Positions 1 through 8,538 are shown, counted from the first letter of the stretch. The stretch: DNA of 64,000 bases from CAXSEF01 sp964236695 (GCA_964236695.1 CAXSFU010000002.1:1-64000); one strand, 5' to 3'. Notes: generated by a model from the sequence alone, not told the origin. Program-made: numbers and translations.

Positions 1-62
1 GTCGGGGTTTCCAAAGGCGAGCCTTTGGCGGGGTCCAGGGGCAGAGCCCCTGGCCATGCCTT
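1..62. repeat. Family A repeat, half copy at window edge
   Basis: Right half of the family A element, cut by the window edge or a half copy. It has an inner stem (CCAAAGGC/GCCTTTGG) and an outer stem (CCAGGGGC/GCCCCTGG) joined by GCGGGGT. The layout matches the right arms of the full copies further along. Confidence 0.8.
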
Positions 63-205
63 GCGGCCCCGAGCGGCCTGACGGTTTCCTGATCCGCGAC
101 GTTGCGAACGGTTCTTGATTGCGGCGGCCGGCCGGTCTAGATGCAACTCACTCGCATTCACACGGCGGGCGCGGCCTCTGGCCGGCCGACCGGGAGACCG
201 ATGCC

Positions 206-1339
206 ATGACACGCCATGCCCTGACCAGCTTGACGGCACTCTGCCTTGGTGCCGTGCTGTGCGCCGTGCCGGCGCGTGCGGACCAGGCGCCGGATGTGGG
301 GCAGGGCTACCTGGAGCACATCCGCCACCAGTCGACCCTGACCTCGACGGTGCCGCGCAACGGCGACCAGAACCCGTATGCGGTCGTGGTGTCGCCGGTC
401 ACCAGCGGGAAGCTGCACGAGGGCGACGTGCTGGTGACCAACTTCAACGACAGCAACAACCTGCAGGGGCTGGGCACCACGATCGTGGCGTACGAGCCGG
501 CGACGAGGAAGCTGTCGGTGTTCGCGTCGCTGCCGCGCCACCTGCCGTCGTGCCCGGGGGGCGTGGGGCTGACCACGGCGTTCGCGGTGCTGAAGTCGGG
601 GTGGAGCATCGTGGGCAGCCTGCCGAGCGACGACGGCACCACGGCGACCAAGAAGGACGGGTGCCTGATGGTGCTCGACAACCAGGGGCAGCTCGCGGGC
701 GTGCTCAAGGGGCCGGCGATCAACGGGCCTTGGGGCAACATGGCGGTGGTCGACCGCGGCGACTCCGCCACGCTGTTCGTCAGCATGACCGGCTTCGGCG
801 TCGAGGCGCCGGGGCAGGCGGTGGTCGACAAGGCGACGGTGCTGCGCATCGAGCTGGCGATCCCGGCGGGCAGGCCGCCGGTCGCGGTGAGCCAGACGGT
901 GATCGCGGACGGGTTCGGCGAGCAGGCGGACAAGGCGGTGTTCGTGATCGGGCCGACCGGGCTTGCGATGGGGCCGAACGACACCTTGTTCGTGTCCGAC
1001 GCGATCGGCAACCGCGTGGTCGCGATCCCCGACGCCAGCACCCGCACGACCAGCGCGGGCACCGGGCGCGTGGTCACCAAGGACGGCTTCATCCGGCGGC
1101 CGCTGGCGCTGGTGACGGCGCCGAACGGGCACCTGCTGGTGGTCAACGGGCTCAACGGCCAGGTGGTGGAGGTCGATCCTGCGGACGGGCACCAGCTGTA
1201 TGCGCGCTGGATCGACACCGACCGGGCGCAGCAGCCGCCGGGCAGCGGGGACCTGTTCGGGATGGCGATGATGCTCGACGGCGAGGGATTCTATTTCGTG
1301 CAGGACGACATGAACACGCTTGTGCAGGCGCGGAAGTAG
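206..1339 (+). CDS. Secreted NHL/SMP-30-like beta-propeller protein
   Basis: A 377-residue protein. The ATG at 206 was chosen because it is followed at once by a clear Sec signal peptide (MTRHALTSLTALCLGAVL, cleavage after ARA); the open frame upstream is only a leader. The mature part has loosely repeated blade-like motifs (for example GLAMGPNDTLFVSDAIGNRV, residues 255-275, and PLALVTAPNGHLLVVNG), typical of NHL or SMP-30/gluconolactonase propellers. Two Cys are present near residue 120. It is expected in the periplasm or outside the cell. The substrate is unknown. It ends 31 bp before the efeB-like gene on the same strand, so the two are probably co-transcribed. The fold call is moderately sure; a precise function is not. 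Confidence 0.75.
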   Translation: MTRHALTSLTALCLGAVLCAVPARADQAPDVGQGYLEHIRHQSTLTSTVPRNGDQNPYAVVVSPVTSGKLHEGDVLVTNFNDSNNLQGLGTTIVAYEPATRKLSVFASLPRHLPSCPGGVGLTTAFAVLKSGWSIVGSLPSDDGTTATKKDGCLMVLDNQGQLAGVLKGPAINGPWGNMAVVDRGDSATLFVSMTGFGVEAPGQAVVDKATVLRIELAIPAGRPPVAVSQTVIADGFGEQADKAVFVIGPTGLAMGPNDTLFVSDAIGNRVVAIPDASTRTTSAGTGRVVTKDGFIRRPLALVTAPNGHLLVVNGLNGQVVEVDPADGHQLYARWIDTDRAQQPPGSGDLFGMAMMLDGEGFYFVQDDMNTLVQARK

Positions 1340-1370
1340 CGGTGGCTGGCGCGGGCGGGCGGGCGCTATC

Positions 1371-2705
1371 GTGAGCGGGTGCCCGTTCGCGTCGCGGCGG
1401 GGGTTCCTGGCGGGCGGGCTGGTGGCCGGACTCGCGGGCGTGGCCAGGGCGGCGCCGGGGCCGGGTGCCGCGCCGGTGCCGGCCGATGCGGCTGCGAAGG
1501 GCATCACGGCCGCCGGGCAGGGGCCGGGGCGCGACGAGACGGTGGCGTTCCGGGGCGTGCGGCAGGCGGGCATCCTGACGCCGCTGCAGAACCACACGTA
1601 TTTCGCGGCCTTCGACCTGGTGGCGACGCAGCAGGCGGAGGTGGCGGCGCTGCTCGCGCGCTGGACCGTGGCGACGGAGCGCATGGCGCGCGGCGAGGCG
1701 GCGCGGCCGGCGGACCCGGACCCCGCGAAGCCGCCGGCCGACAGCGGCGAGGCGTTCGGGCTGGCGCCGGCGCGGCTGAGCGTGACCTTCGGCTTCGGGG
1801 CGGGGCTGTTCGAGCGCGACGGGCACGACCGGTTCGGGCTGGCGTCGCGGCGGCCGGAGGCGCTGGTGGACCTGCCGCGGTTCAACGGGGACCAGATGCA
1901 GGAGGCGCGCACCGGCGGCGACCTGTCGGTGCAGGCCTGCGCGGACGATCCCCAGGTGGCGTTCCATGCGGTGCGCCAGCTTGCGCGCTTGGCAGACGGG
2001 GTGGCGGTGCTGCGCTGGGTGCAGTCGGGGTTCTCGGCGAACTTCGCGGCCAACGACACGCCGCGCAACCTGATGGGGTTCAAGGACGGCACGCAGAACC
2101 CGCTGTCGAACCGGCCGGCGGAGAGCGTGGACGGCGCCGTGCAGGCGGCCACGAAGGACGCGGTGTGGGTGGGCGGGGACGGGCCGGCGTGGATGCGCGG
2201 CGGCTCCTACCTGGTGGTGCGGCGCATCCGCGTGGCGCTGGAGCACTGGGACGGCACGGAGATCGAGTTCCAGGAACAGGTGATCGGGCGGCACAAGGTG
2301 TCGGGTGCGCCGCTCGGCGGGAAGAGCGAGTTCGACCTGCTGGACCTCGACGCGCAGGACGCGGACGGCAACCCGGTGATCCCGGAGTCGGCGCACGTCC
2401 GGCTGGCGGCGGCGGCGAGCAACGGCGGGGCGGACATGCTGCGTCGGGGGTACTCGTATAACGACGGGATCAGCATGGTGGCGGAGCGGTGGCCGCCGTG
2501 GCGGCAGGGGCTGGAGTACGACGCCGGGCTGCTGTTCATCTGCTACCAGCGCGATCCGCGCGAGGGGTTCATCCCGGTGTTCGAGCAGATGTCGAAGCTC
2601 GACATGCTCAACCAGTTCGTGACGCACACGGGGGGCGGGCTGTTCGCCGTGCCGGGTGGGGTGGGGGACGGGGCGTTCGTGGGGCAGGGGTTGTTCGAGA
2701 GCTGA
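1371..2705 (+). CDS. efeB: Dyp-type heme peroxidase / deferrochelatase, Tat-exported
   Basis: A 444-residue protein starting at GTG 1371. This start puts a twin-arginine signal (ASRRGFLAGGLVAGLAG) at residues 7-24, so it should be exported folded with heme. Dyp-family landmarks are the distal Asp motif GFKDGTQNP (about residue 237), the RRGYSYND segment and a conserved C-terminal DMLNQFVTHTGGGLFAVPGG. EfeB enzymes act in the periplasm as heme-dependent peroxidases; a role in removing iron from heme has been proposed. The usual efeU and efeO partners are not nearby, so it may serve a different peroxidase role, perhaps with the beta-propeller protein encoded just upstream. Confidence 0.9.
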   Translation: MSGCPFASRRGFLAGGLVAGLAGVARAAPGPGAAPVPADAAAKGITAAGQGPGRDETVAFRGVRQAGILTPLQNHTYFAAFDLVATQQAEVAALLARWTVATERMARGEAARPADPDPAKPPADSGEAFGLAPARLSVTFGFGAGLFERDGHDRFGLASRRPEALVDLPRFNGDQMQEARTGGDLSVQACADDPQVAFHAVRQLARLADGVAVLRWVQSGFSANFAANDTPRNLMGFKDGTQNPLSNRPAESVDGAVQAATKDAVWVGGDGPAWMRGGSYLVVRRIRVALEHWDGTEIEFQEQVIGRHKVSGAPLGGKSEFDLLDLDAQDADGNPVIPESAHVRLAAAASNGGADMLRRGYSYNDGISMVAERWPPWRQGLEYDAGLLFICYQRDPREGFIPVFEQMSKLDMLNQFVTHTGGGLFAVPGGVGDGAFVGQGLFES

Positions 2706-2853
2706 GACAGGGAAGGCGGGCGGGAAGGCTCTGCTGCCGCACCCTGCGAGCGGGTCGTGAGACCAAGGCTTGGGGGCGAGTTTGTGGCCTTTCCGCGAGC
2801 CGATCTGGCCCGATCGGGCGTGTGGCGCTACCGTGGGCGCGGGAGGCCGGGCC
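2706..2853. other. Intergenic region upstream of vapB
   Basis: A 148-bp spacer. It contains GATC-centred short palindromic sequence (around 2805-2818) that could hold the autoregulatory operator usual for vapBC loci. A purine-rich GGGAGG lies about 8 bp before the vapB ATG. No convincing -35/-10 pair was seen. Confidence 0.25.
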
Positions 2854-3117
2854 ATGCCGCGTGCAGACAACATCCAGCTCAACATCCGCTCCGCCTATGC
2901 CCGTGATCGCGTCCGCGAGATCGCGCGCGGCACCGGCATGACGGCGGCGGAGGTGGTCGAGGATGCATTGCGCGGCTATGTGCCGCCCGCGACTTCGGCG
3001 CCGGTGGAGGGGCTGGTCCGGCGCGGCCCGGTCCTGGTGAAGCCTGCGCAGGGGCGGTCCGTGACCCTGCGCGAGGCGGACCAGGCGCTCCACGCGGTGC
3101 GCGAGCACGATTTCTGA
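2854..3117 (+). CDS. vapB: VapB-type antitoxin (RHH/AbrB-like small protein)
   Basis: An 87-residue protein whose ATG at 2854 has a GGGAGG ribosome site. The N-terminal half (NIQLNIRSAYARDRVREIARGTGMTAAEVVEDALRGY) looks like a ribbon-helix-helix DNA-binding segment of antitoxins; the C-terminal half (PVEGLVRRGPVLVKP...ALHAVREHDF) would be the toxin-binding tail. Its stop codon overlaps the start of the PIN-domain gene, the classic antitoxin-first arrangement, so it should neutralise and co-repress with VapC. The family call rests on gene order and size as much as on sequence. Confidence 0.75.
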   Translation: MPRADNIQLNIRSAYARDRVREIARGTGMTAAEVVEDALRGYVPPATSAPVEGLVRRGPVLVKPAQGRSVTLREADQALHAVREHDF

Positions 3118-3578
3118 CGTCGGTCGCGGCGCTGCTGGACAGCAACGTCGTGGTCGCGATCCTGGCGGAGGCGCACGAGCATCACCAAGCCTCGCTCGCC
3201 CTGCTGACCGGGCCCGTGGACACGCGCTTTGCCGTCGCCGCCCACAGCTATGCGGAGGCCTACAGCACGCTCACGCGGCGCGGCGAGCGGGCGCCGTTCG
3301 CCTTCACGGCGGCGGAAGCCTGGGCGGCCCTGGCGAGCCTGCGCGCGGTGACCAGCCTGCTTGGGTTGACGGCGGCGCAGAGCTTCGAGGTCACCGGGCG
3401 GTTCGCGGCGTCCGGCGGAGTCGGGCCGAGGCTTTATGACGCGCTGATCGGAGGGACGGCGGTCGTGCACGCCATCCCCTGCATCGTGACCTGGAACGTG
3501 GGCCACATGCGCGGCCTGTTTCCGACGCTCGACGTGCTCACGCCGGCGGCGTTCGTGTCCGCGCGGGCGACGGGGTGA
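3114..3578 (+). CDS. vapC: VapC-type PIN-domain ribonuclease toxin
   Basis: A PIN-domain toxin of about 154 residues. Catalytic acids are visible: LLDSNVVVAIL (first Asp), the SYAEAYSTL Glu, and YDALIGG followed by TWNVGHMRGL near the C-terminus. VapC enzymes cleave RNA using Mg2+. No ATG, GTG or TTG in frame lies before the first catalytic Asp; a GTG at 3150 would delete it. The start therefore appears to be a CTG, either at 3114 (CTGA overlap with the vapB stop, chosen here) or at 3132, just before LDSN. Translational coupling to vapB would explain the missing ribosome site. Confidence 0.75.
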   Translation: MTSVAALLDSNVVVAILAEAHEHHQASLALLTGPVDTRFAVAAHSYAEAYSTLTRRGERAPFAFTAAEAWAALASLRAVTSLLGLTAAQSFEVTGRFAASGGVGPRLYDALIGGTAVVHAIPCIVTWNVGHMRGLFPTLDVLTPAAFVSARATG

Positions 3579-3659
3579 CGAGCGGCACGCAGGTTGCACA
3601 TTTTTAGATCAACAGGGCACGGCCGGAAGTGAATAACTGGTGTTGTGCTTGAACTGCAG

Positions 3660-4568
3660 ATGGCGGACCTTGAGAGGCCTGCCGCGCTTGCTGGCTCGGC
3701 TCGAAAAATTGTTTGTTTCAAAGCGGCGCGCAGCAGACACAGAGTATCTCGCGGGATGGTTTGGGCTTCTTTGAACCCTGACGGCACGTTTGAACGGCTG
3801 ATCGATGTTCGGAACGTCGACACGTTTGATGATGAGTTGCTGAATGAACTGCGAACTTACTCCGATGATGTTAAATTGTATATGGACAATGAAAGCAGGA
3901 TTCTCGCAGAGTATATCACGGCGGACCGCAGGAGAGTTTTGGAGAGCAATACGTATTCTGCGCAGTATATGTGGCTCACCGAACATATAACGGACTATAT
4001 GAAGCGGCCGTTTATCCGGGCTTGGCATTATACCCGGCTGACTGACGATGAAGTAGAGAGCATTCGGCATGCGGGGGTGTATCCCTCAAATTTAGAGACG
4101 ACACGTAGCCGCTTGAACGCACGGATTGTGGCCGGTGATCTTACTGTAACTGTAGCGGACGCACTATTCCAAGCCAGTCCGTTTCAGAATAAAGAGCAAT
4201 TAAAGGCACGTGCCAATCTGTTCTGGATGACATCAAGTCCACTTAAGATTGATGATGATGGTGTAAAGTTGCTGCTTTCTAACTGGGGTGGTGAAGCTGT
4301 CTATTTTTGTCTGCAAGATGTTAGACTTCAGACGATTGTCTCTAATATTGGGAAGCCGCGCGTTCTTGAACTGGCAGTCCCGCTCCAAGCAACCTCCCAT
4401 GCCCACTCAGCCGCGGATGCTGTGCTGGGCTCGTTCGGTTTGGCGCTTGGCTGCTCCTCAGAGCGTGGAGCCTTTGATCTGTATTGTCACCGCTCGCTTG
4501 GGCCGGACGCTGTGCTCGCCGTCCACACGGAGGGCGAACCAGATTTCGCGACTCTGGGCAAGGAATAG
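3660..4568 (+). CDS. AT-rich orphan gene, possible ADP-ribosyltransferase-like protein
   Basis: A 302-residue protein from ATG 3660 (a GTG at 3645 adds five residues; neither has a strong ribosome site). Composition is unlike its neighbours: hand counts give 43 % GC over 4141-4200 and 50 % over 3901-3960, against about 70 % around it. There is no signal peptide or membrane segment. The motif WHYTRLTDDEVESIRHAGV (about residues 122-140) and the later LSNWGGEAVYF resemble a group of uncharacterised bacterial proteins with an H-x-T-R start that I associate loosely with the ADP-ribosyltransferase fold. That link is inference. Position next to vapBC and foreign composition suggest a horizontally acquired toxin or defence-type gene. 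Function unknown. Confidence 0.6.
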   Translation: MADLERPAALAGSARKIVCFKAARSRHRVSRGMVWASLNPDGTFERLIDVRNVDTFDDELLNELRTYSDDVKLYMDNESRILAEYITADRRRVLESNTYSAQYMWLTEHITDYMKRPFIRAWHYTRLTDDEVESIRHAGVYPSNLETTRSRLNARIVAGDLTVTVADALFQASPFQNKEQLKARANLFWMTSSPLKIDDDGVKLLLSNWGGEAVYFCLQDVRLQTIVSNIGKPRVLELAVPLQATSHAHSAADAVLGSFGLALGCSSERGAFDLYCHRSLGPDAVLAVHTEGEPDFATLGKE

Positions 4569-4652
4569 AGGCACCATTCGCATTTGGCACCGTCCAAACG
4601 CTTGCGCCGCTCGAAGCGCAGCCCAGCCGGAGAAGTCTGTGCCCTTTCCCGC

Positions 4653-5969
4653 CTATTCCTCCTCGTCGAGGAAGAACTGGTCGGCTTCCTCGTCGTAGGC
4701 GTACAGCTCGGCAAAGCGGCCCCAGCCGATGACGGCGCGGAGCGTGTCGTCGGCGTAGTCCGGCGACATGTGGTCCTCCAGCTCGTCGCGGAAGCGCACG
4801 GCGGAGGCCTTGTGGTTCCAGCGCTCGTCGAGCACCTGGCGGATGGTGGCGGCGAGGCGCACGTGGGTGCGCAGGGCCTGGCCGAACAGCGACTTGCGGG
4901 CGTCGGTCTCTGCGTCGACGAACTCGCGGCCCTTGTCGGTGAGGCGGATGTCGCCCTCCTCGAACTCGGCGAAGCCGAGGAGCTGGAGGGTCTCGCCGAG
5001 GGGGAGCAGGTCGTCGAACTCGAGCTGCAGGCGCTCGGCGAGCAGGGGGAGGTCGGCGCGGCCGTTGTAGGGGTCGGCGGCGAGGGTCTCGAGCAGGCCG
5101 GCGAGCAGGTTGGTGGAGACGGGGTGCAGCGCGGTCTGGGCCTCGGCGGCGGCGGTTTCGGCGGGGGTGCGCGGCGCGGGCACGGAGGCGGCGCGGCGGG
5201 TCATCAGGGCGTAGATGTCGTCGACGAACTTGCGGAATGCGGCGTCGTGGCGGTTGCGCGGGTGGGGGAAGGGGACGCGCAGCTCGTGGGCGACGCGGCC
5301 GGGGTTGGACGAGAACACGAGGATGCGGTCGCACATCAGCACGGCCTCCTCGATGTTGTGGGTGACCATCAGGATGGACTTCACCGGGAGCTTGCCGTCG
5401 CTCCACAGGTCGATGAGGTCGGTGCGCAGGGTCTCCGCGGTCAGCACGTCCAGCGCGGAAAACGGCTCGTCCATCAGGAGGAGGTCGGGGTGGACCACCA
5501 GCGCGCGGGCAAGACCGACGCGCTGGCGCATGCCGCCGGACATCTCCTTGGGGTAGGCGCCCTCGTAGCCGCCGAGGCCGATCAGGTCGATGGCGGCCTC
5601 GCCGCGCTCCTCGCGCTCGGCGCGGCGGATGCCCTGGGCCTCGAGGCCGATCTCGACGTTCTCCTGGACGGTGAGCCAGGGGAACAGGGCGAAGGACTGG
5701 AACACCATGGCCACGCCCGGCGCCGGGCCGCGCAGGGGCTTGCCGCGCCACAGCACCTCGCCGGCGGTCGGCGCGATCAGGCCGGAGACGATGCGCAGGA
5801 GGGTGGACTTGCCGGAGCCGGAGCGGCCGAGCAGGCCGACGATCTCGCCCTCGCGCAGCGTGAGGTCGACGTCGTCGAGCACGATGAGGTCGGCGGCGGA
5901 GTCCTTGGTGTAGGCCTGCCGGATGTGGCGGACCTCGATCAGGGGCTCGGCGAGGGGGGTGGCGTCCAT
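4653..5969 (-). CDS. NitT/TauT-type ABC transporter ATPase with C-terminal AAA-associated domain
   Basis: A 438-residue protein. The ABC domain (residues 1-265) has Walker A GRSGSGKS, a Q-loop in VFQSFALFPWLTV, signature MSGGMRQRVGLARAL, Walker B LLLMDEPFSALD and H-loop MVTHNIEEA. Residues about 300-438 form the separate helical domain (AAA-associated C-terminal) seen in a subset of nitrate/sulfonate/bicarbonate ATPases; it ends in the acidic tail DQFFLDEEE. It energises import through the double permease encoded upstream on the same strand. A family A repeat of about 125 bp lies between the two genes. No substrate-binding protein is adjacent, so the substrate cannot be named. Confidence 0.88.
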   Translation of the reverse strand: MDATPLAEPLIEVRHIRQAYTKDSAADLIVLDDVDLTLREGEIVGLLGRSGSGKSTLLRIVSGLIAPTAGEVLWRGKPLRGPAPGVAMVFQSFALFPWLTVQENVEIGLEAQGIRRAEREERGEAAIDLIGLGGYEGAYPKEMSGGMRQRVGLARALVVHPDLLLMDEPFSALDVLTAETLRTDLIDLWSDGKLPVKSILMVTHNIEEAVLMCDRILVFSSNPGRVAHELRVPFPHPRNRHDAAFRKFVDDIYALMTRRAASVPAPRTPAETAAAEAQTALHPVSTNLLAGLLETLAADPYNGRADLPLLAERLQLEFDDLLPLGETLQLLGFAEFEEGDIRLTDKGREFVDAETDARKSLFGQALRTHVRLAATIRQVLDERWNHKASAVRFRDELEDHMSPDYADDTLRAVIGWGRFAELYAYDEEADQFFLDEEE

Positions 5970-5997
5970 GGGCGGGGTCCTTGGGCCTGGGAGGAGG

Positions 5998-6122
5998 AAG
6001 GCCAGGGGCTCTGCCCCTGGACCCCGCCAGGGGAAGCCCCCTGGACGGCTTGACCTAAGTCAGGGGGTCAAGGGGCCTCGGGCCCCTTGCGGGTCCAGGG
6101 CAGGACCCCGGCCTTGCCTTCC
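5998..6122. repeat. Family A repeat, full copy inside ABC operon
   Basis: Full palindromic copy between the permease and ATPase genes. The left outer stem is CCAGGGGC/GCCCCTGG, the inner left stem AGGGG/CCCCT, the centre CTAAGT, the inner right stem CAAGGGGCC/GGCCCCTTG, and the right outer stem is partly decayed (CAGGGCAGGACCCC). It lies within an apparent operon, so it may set relative expression of the two subunits. Confidence 0.85.
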
Positions 6123-7853
6123 TCACAGGGTCAGCCTGCGGGTCGAGTAGGCGTAGAGCGGGCGCCAGGCGAAGCGGTTGCACATCACCACGAAGGCCGA
6201 CATCACCACGACGCCGAGCACGACGCGCGGCGTGTTGCCGGCCGCGGTGGCGTCGGCGATGTAGGCGCCCAGCCCGCTGGCGTGCAGCCTGGTGTTGCCC
6301 CAGGAGGCGACCTCGGAGACGATCGCGGCGTTCCAGGCGCCGCCCGAGGCGGTGATCAGGCCTGTGACGAAATACGGGAAGATGCCCGGCAGGATCACCC
6401 GGCGCCACCACAGCAGGCCGCCGACGCGGAAGTTCGCCGAGACCTCCTGCAGGTCGCCGGGGAAGGCGGCGGCGCCGGCGATGACGTTGAACAGGATGTA
6501 CCACTGGGTGCCCAGGATCATCAGGGGCGTCAGCCAGATCTCGGGGTTGAGCGAGAAGTGGACGATGGCGACGACGAAGATCGGGAAGAACAGGTTGGCG
6601 GGGAAGGCGGCGAGGAACTGCACCACCGGCTGCGCGCGGCGCGCCCAGACCGGGCGCAGGCCGAGCCAGACGCCGATCGGCAGCCAGATCAGCGAGGCCA
6701 GCACGATCAGCACCAGCACCCGGGCCAGCGTGTAGCAGCCGAGGACGAGGGCGGTGCCGACGTCGCCCAGTCTCAGCGTCTCGGCGCAGAACGCCACGAT
6801 CTGCCACATCGCAAAGGCGACCACGACGAGCAGGCCGGCGACCCAGGCGCCGTCGAGGGCGCGGGAGCGGGCGCGGCTCGGCGGGCGGGCGGCGCGCGGG
6901 TGCAGGCCGAGCGACAGGCGCAGGCCGGAGACGACGTTGAACAGGTCGCCGAAGCGGTCGACGCACCAGCGCAGGAACTGGGTGCGCCGCAGCAGGGCGA
7001 GCACCCAGGGGTCGTTGGCGGTGGCGCCCTGGGTGGTCTCGACGCGGAACTTGGCGGACCAGGCGACGAGCGGGCGGAACAGGAGCTGGTCGTAGAGCAG
7101 GATCACCACGAGCATCGCCCCGATCGCGTAGCCGACGGCGCGGATGTCGCGCTCGTCGAGGGCGGTCGCGACGTAGGAGCCGATGCCGGGGAGCTTGAAG
7201 GTGGTGTTGCCGACGGAGATCGCCTCGGAGGCGACGACCATGAACCAGCCGCCGGAGAGCGACAGCATGGTGTTCCACACCAGGCCGGGCATGGCGAAGG
7301 GGACCTCCAGGCGCCAGAAGCGCTGCCAGGCGGACAGGCGGAAGCCGCGGCAGGCCTCGTCGAGGTCGGCGGGCAGGGTGGTCAGCGACTGGTAGAGGGA
7401 GAAGGCCATGTTCCAGGCCTGGCTGGTGAAGATCGCGAAGATCACCGCGATCTCGGCGCCGAGCACGCGGCCGGGGAACAGGCTCATGAAGAAGACGACG
7501 GTGAAGCTGAGGAAGCCCAGGATCGGCACGGACTGCAGGATGTCGAGCAGCGGGACCAGGAGGAGGCCGGCGCGGCGGCTCTTCGCGGCCCAGGTGGCAT
7601 AGGTGAAGGTGAAGAGCAGCGAGCACGCGAGGGCCGCGAACATGCGCAGGGTGGTGCGCAGCGCATAGGCGGGGAGGTAGGACGGATCGAGATGGATCAC
7701 CGTCGCCTCTGGGGCGTCGAGCGGGCCGAAGGTGTGGCGGGCGGAGGTGGCGAGCGCGATGATGGCGGCGGCGATCACGATCATCGCGGCGGCGTCGAGC
7801 AGGTTGGGCAGGCGGCGCACGGACGCGAAGGCGGGGAAGGTCGTGTCGGACAT
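6123..7853 (-). CDS. Fused double ABC permease (NitT/TauT type)
   Basis: A 576-residue membrane protein made of two binding-protein-dependent permease domains (about residues 60-290 and 340-570). Each carries an EAA-type cytoplasmic loop: DEACRGFRLSAWQRFWRLEVP in the first and QEVSANFRVGGLLWWRRVILP in the second. About a dozen hydrophobic segments are visible. One polypeptide thus supplies both halves of the pore. It pairs with the ATPase encoded downstream. The TTFK/GIGSY and GLGAYIADAT segments are typical of this fused permease group in Proteobacteria. The substrate is unknown, as no periplasmic binding protein gene is adjacent. Confidence 0.88.
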   Translation of the reverse strand: MSDTTFPAFASVRRLPNLLDAAAMIVIAAAIIALATSARHTFGPLDAPEATVIHLDPSYLPAYALRTTLRMFAALACSLLFTFTYATWAAKSRRAGLLLVPLLDILQSVPILGFLSFTVVFFMSLFPGRVLGAEIAVIFAIFTSQAWNMAFSLYQSLTTLPADLDEACRGFRLSAWQRFWRLEVPFAMPGLVWNTMLSLSGGWFMVVASEAISVGNTTFKLPGIGSYVATALDERDIRAVGYAIGAMLVVILLYDQLLFRPLVAWSAKFRVETTQGATANDPWVLALLRRTQFLRWCVDRFGDLFNVVSGLRLSLGLHPRAARPPSRARSRALDGAWVAGLLVVVAFAMWQIVAFCAETLRLGDVGTALVLGCYTLARVLVLIVLASLIWLPIGVWLGLRPVWARRAQPVVQFLAAFPANLFFPIFVVAIVHFSLNPEIWLTPLMILGTQWYILFNVIAGAAAFPGDLQEVSANFRVGGLLWWRRVILPGIFPYFVTGLITASGGAWNAAIVSEVASWGNTRLHASGLGAYIADATAAGNTPRVVLGVVVMSAFVVMCNRFAWRPLYAYSTRRLTL

Positions 7854-7933
7854 GGGCGCCGCCTGCGTGGGTCGGGGGGACTTAGCCCGGACGGCGGCGG
7901 CGTGTCACGGCGGAGGGGCGTGGCAGTTCGGAG

Positions 7934-8074
7934 AAGGCAAGGCCATGGGCTCTGCCCCCTGCTTGAAGGCGGGGACCCCGCCAAAGGCCAGCCTTTGGAA
8001 ACCCCTGCTTAAGTCAGGGGATCAAAGGGCCTCACGGCCCTTTGCGGGTCTGGGCGGAGCCCAGCCTTGCTTTC
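7934..8074. repeat. Family A repeat, full copy overlapping dut 3' end
   Basis: Full copy with inner stems AAAGGCC/GGCCTTT and CAAAGGGCC/GGCCCTTTG and right outer stem CTGGGC/GCCCAG. The left outer stem is disrupted by a short insertion (CTTGAAGGCGGGG). The right inner hairpin loop carries the stop codon of dut, so the right half is translated. Confidence 0.85.
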
Positions 8075-8538
8075 TGCCCGGTCGAGCCGAAGCCGCCGCC
8101 GCCGCGTGCGCTCTGGGCGGAGAACGCGTCGACCAGGCGCAGCGTGGGGTGCAGGACGGGCACGAACACCAGCTGGGCGAAGCGTTCGCCGGGCTCGATC
8201 ACCACCGTCTCGCCGCCGGGCGGGTTGCGGTTCCAGGCGCTGACGGTCACCGGGCCGGTGTAGTCGGGGTCGATCAGGCCGACGAGGTTGCCGAGCACCA
8301 GGCCGCGGCGGTGGCCGGCGCCGGAGCGCGGCAGGATCAGCGCGGCGATGCCCGGGTCGGCGATGTGCATCGCGAAGCCGGCGGGCACGAGGGCGGGCGC
8401 GGCGCCGGCGCGGAGGTGGAGCGGCGAGTCCAGGCAGGCGTGCAGGTCGATGGCGGCCGCCATGTCGGACTGGCGCCGCGGCAGGCCCCAGGCGTGCAGG
8501 CGGGGGTCGAGCACGGTGATCTCGATCTCTGGCGGCAT
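8032..8538 (-). CDS. dut: dUTP diphosphatase (dUTPase)
   Basis: A 168-residue trimeric-type dUTPase that hydrolyses dUTP to dUMP and pyrophosphate, keeping uracil out of DNA and feeding dTMP synthesis. Family motifs are seen in order: AAIDLHA (motif 1), PRSGAG (motif 2), GLIDPDYTG (motif 3), PGERFAQLVF (motif 4) and RGGGGFGSTG (motif 5). Normal dUTPases end just after motif 5; here 14 extra residues (QKARLGSAQTRKGP) and the stop codon come from a family A repeat. It follows coaBC on the same strand, the usual alphaproteobacterial order. Confidence 0.93.
   Translation of the reverse strand: MPPEIEITVLDPRLHAWGLPRRQSDMAAAIDLHACLDSPLHLRAGAAPALVPAGFAMHIADPGIAALILPRSGAGHRRGLVLGNLVGLIDPDYTGPVTVSAWNRNPPGGETVVIEPGERFAQLVFVPVLHPTLRLVDAFSAQSARGGGGFGSTGQKARLGSAQTRKGP

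Noticed and set aside
3150..3578. vapC starting at GTG 3150
   Set aside because: This start removes the first catalytic Asp (LLDSN), which no functional PIN domain lacks; a CTG start fits better.
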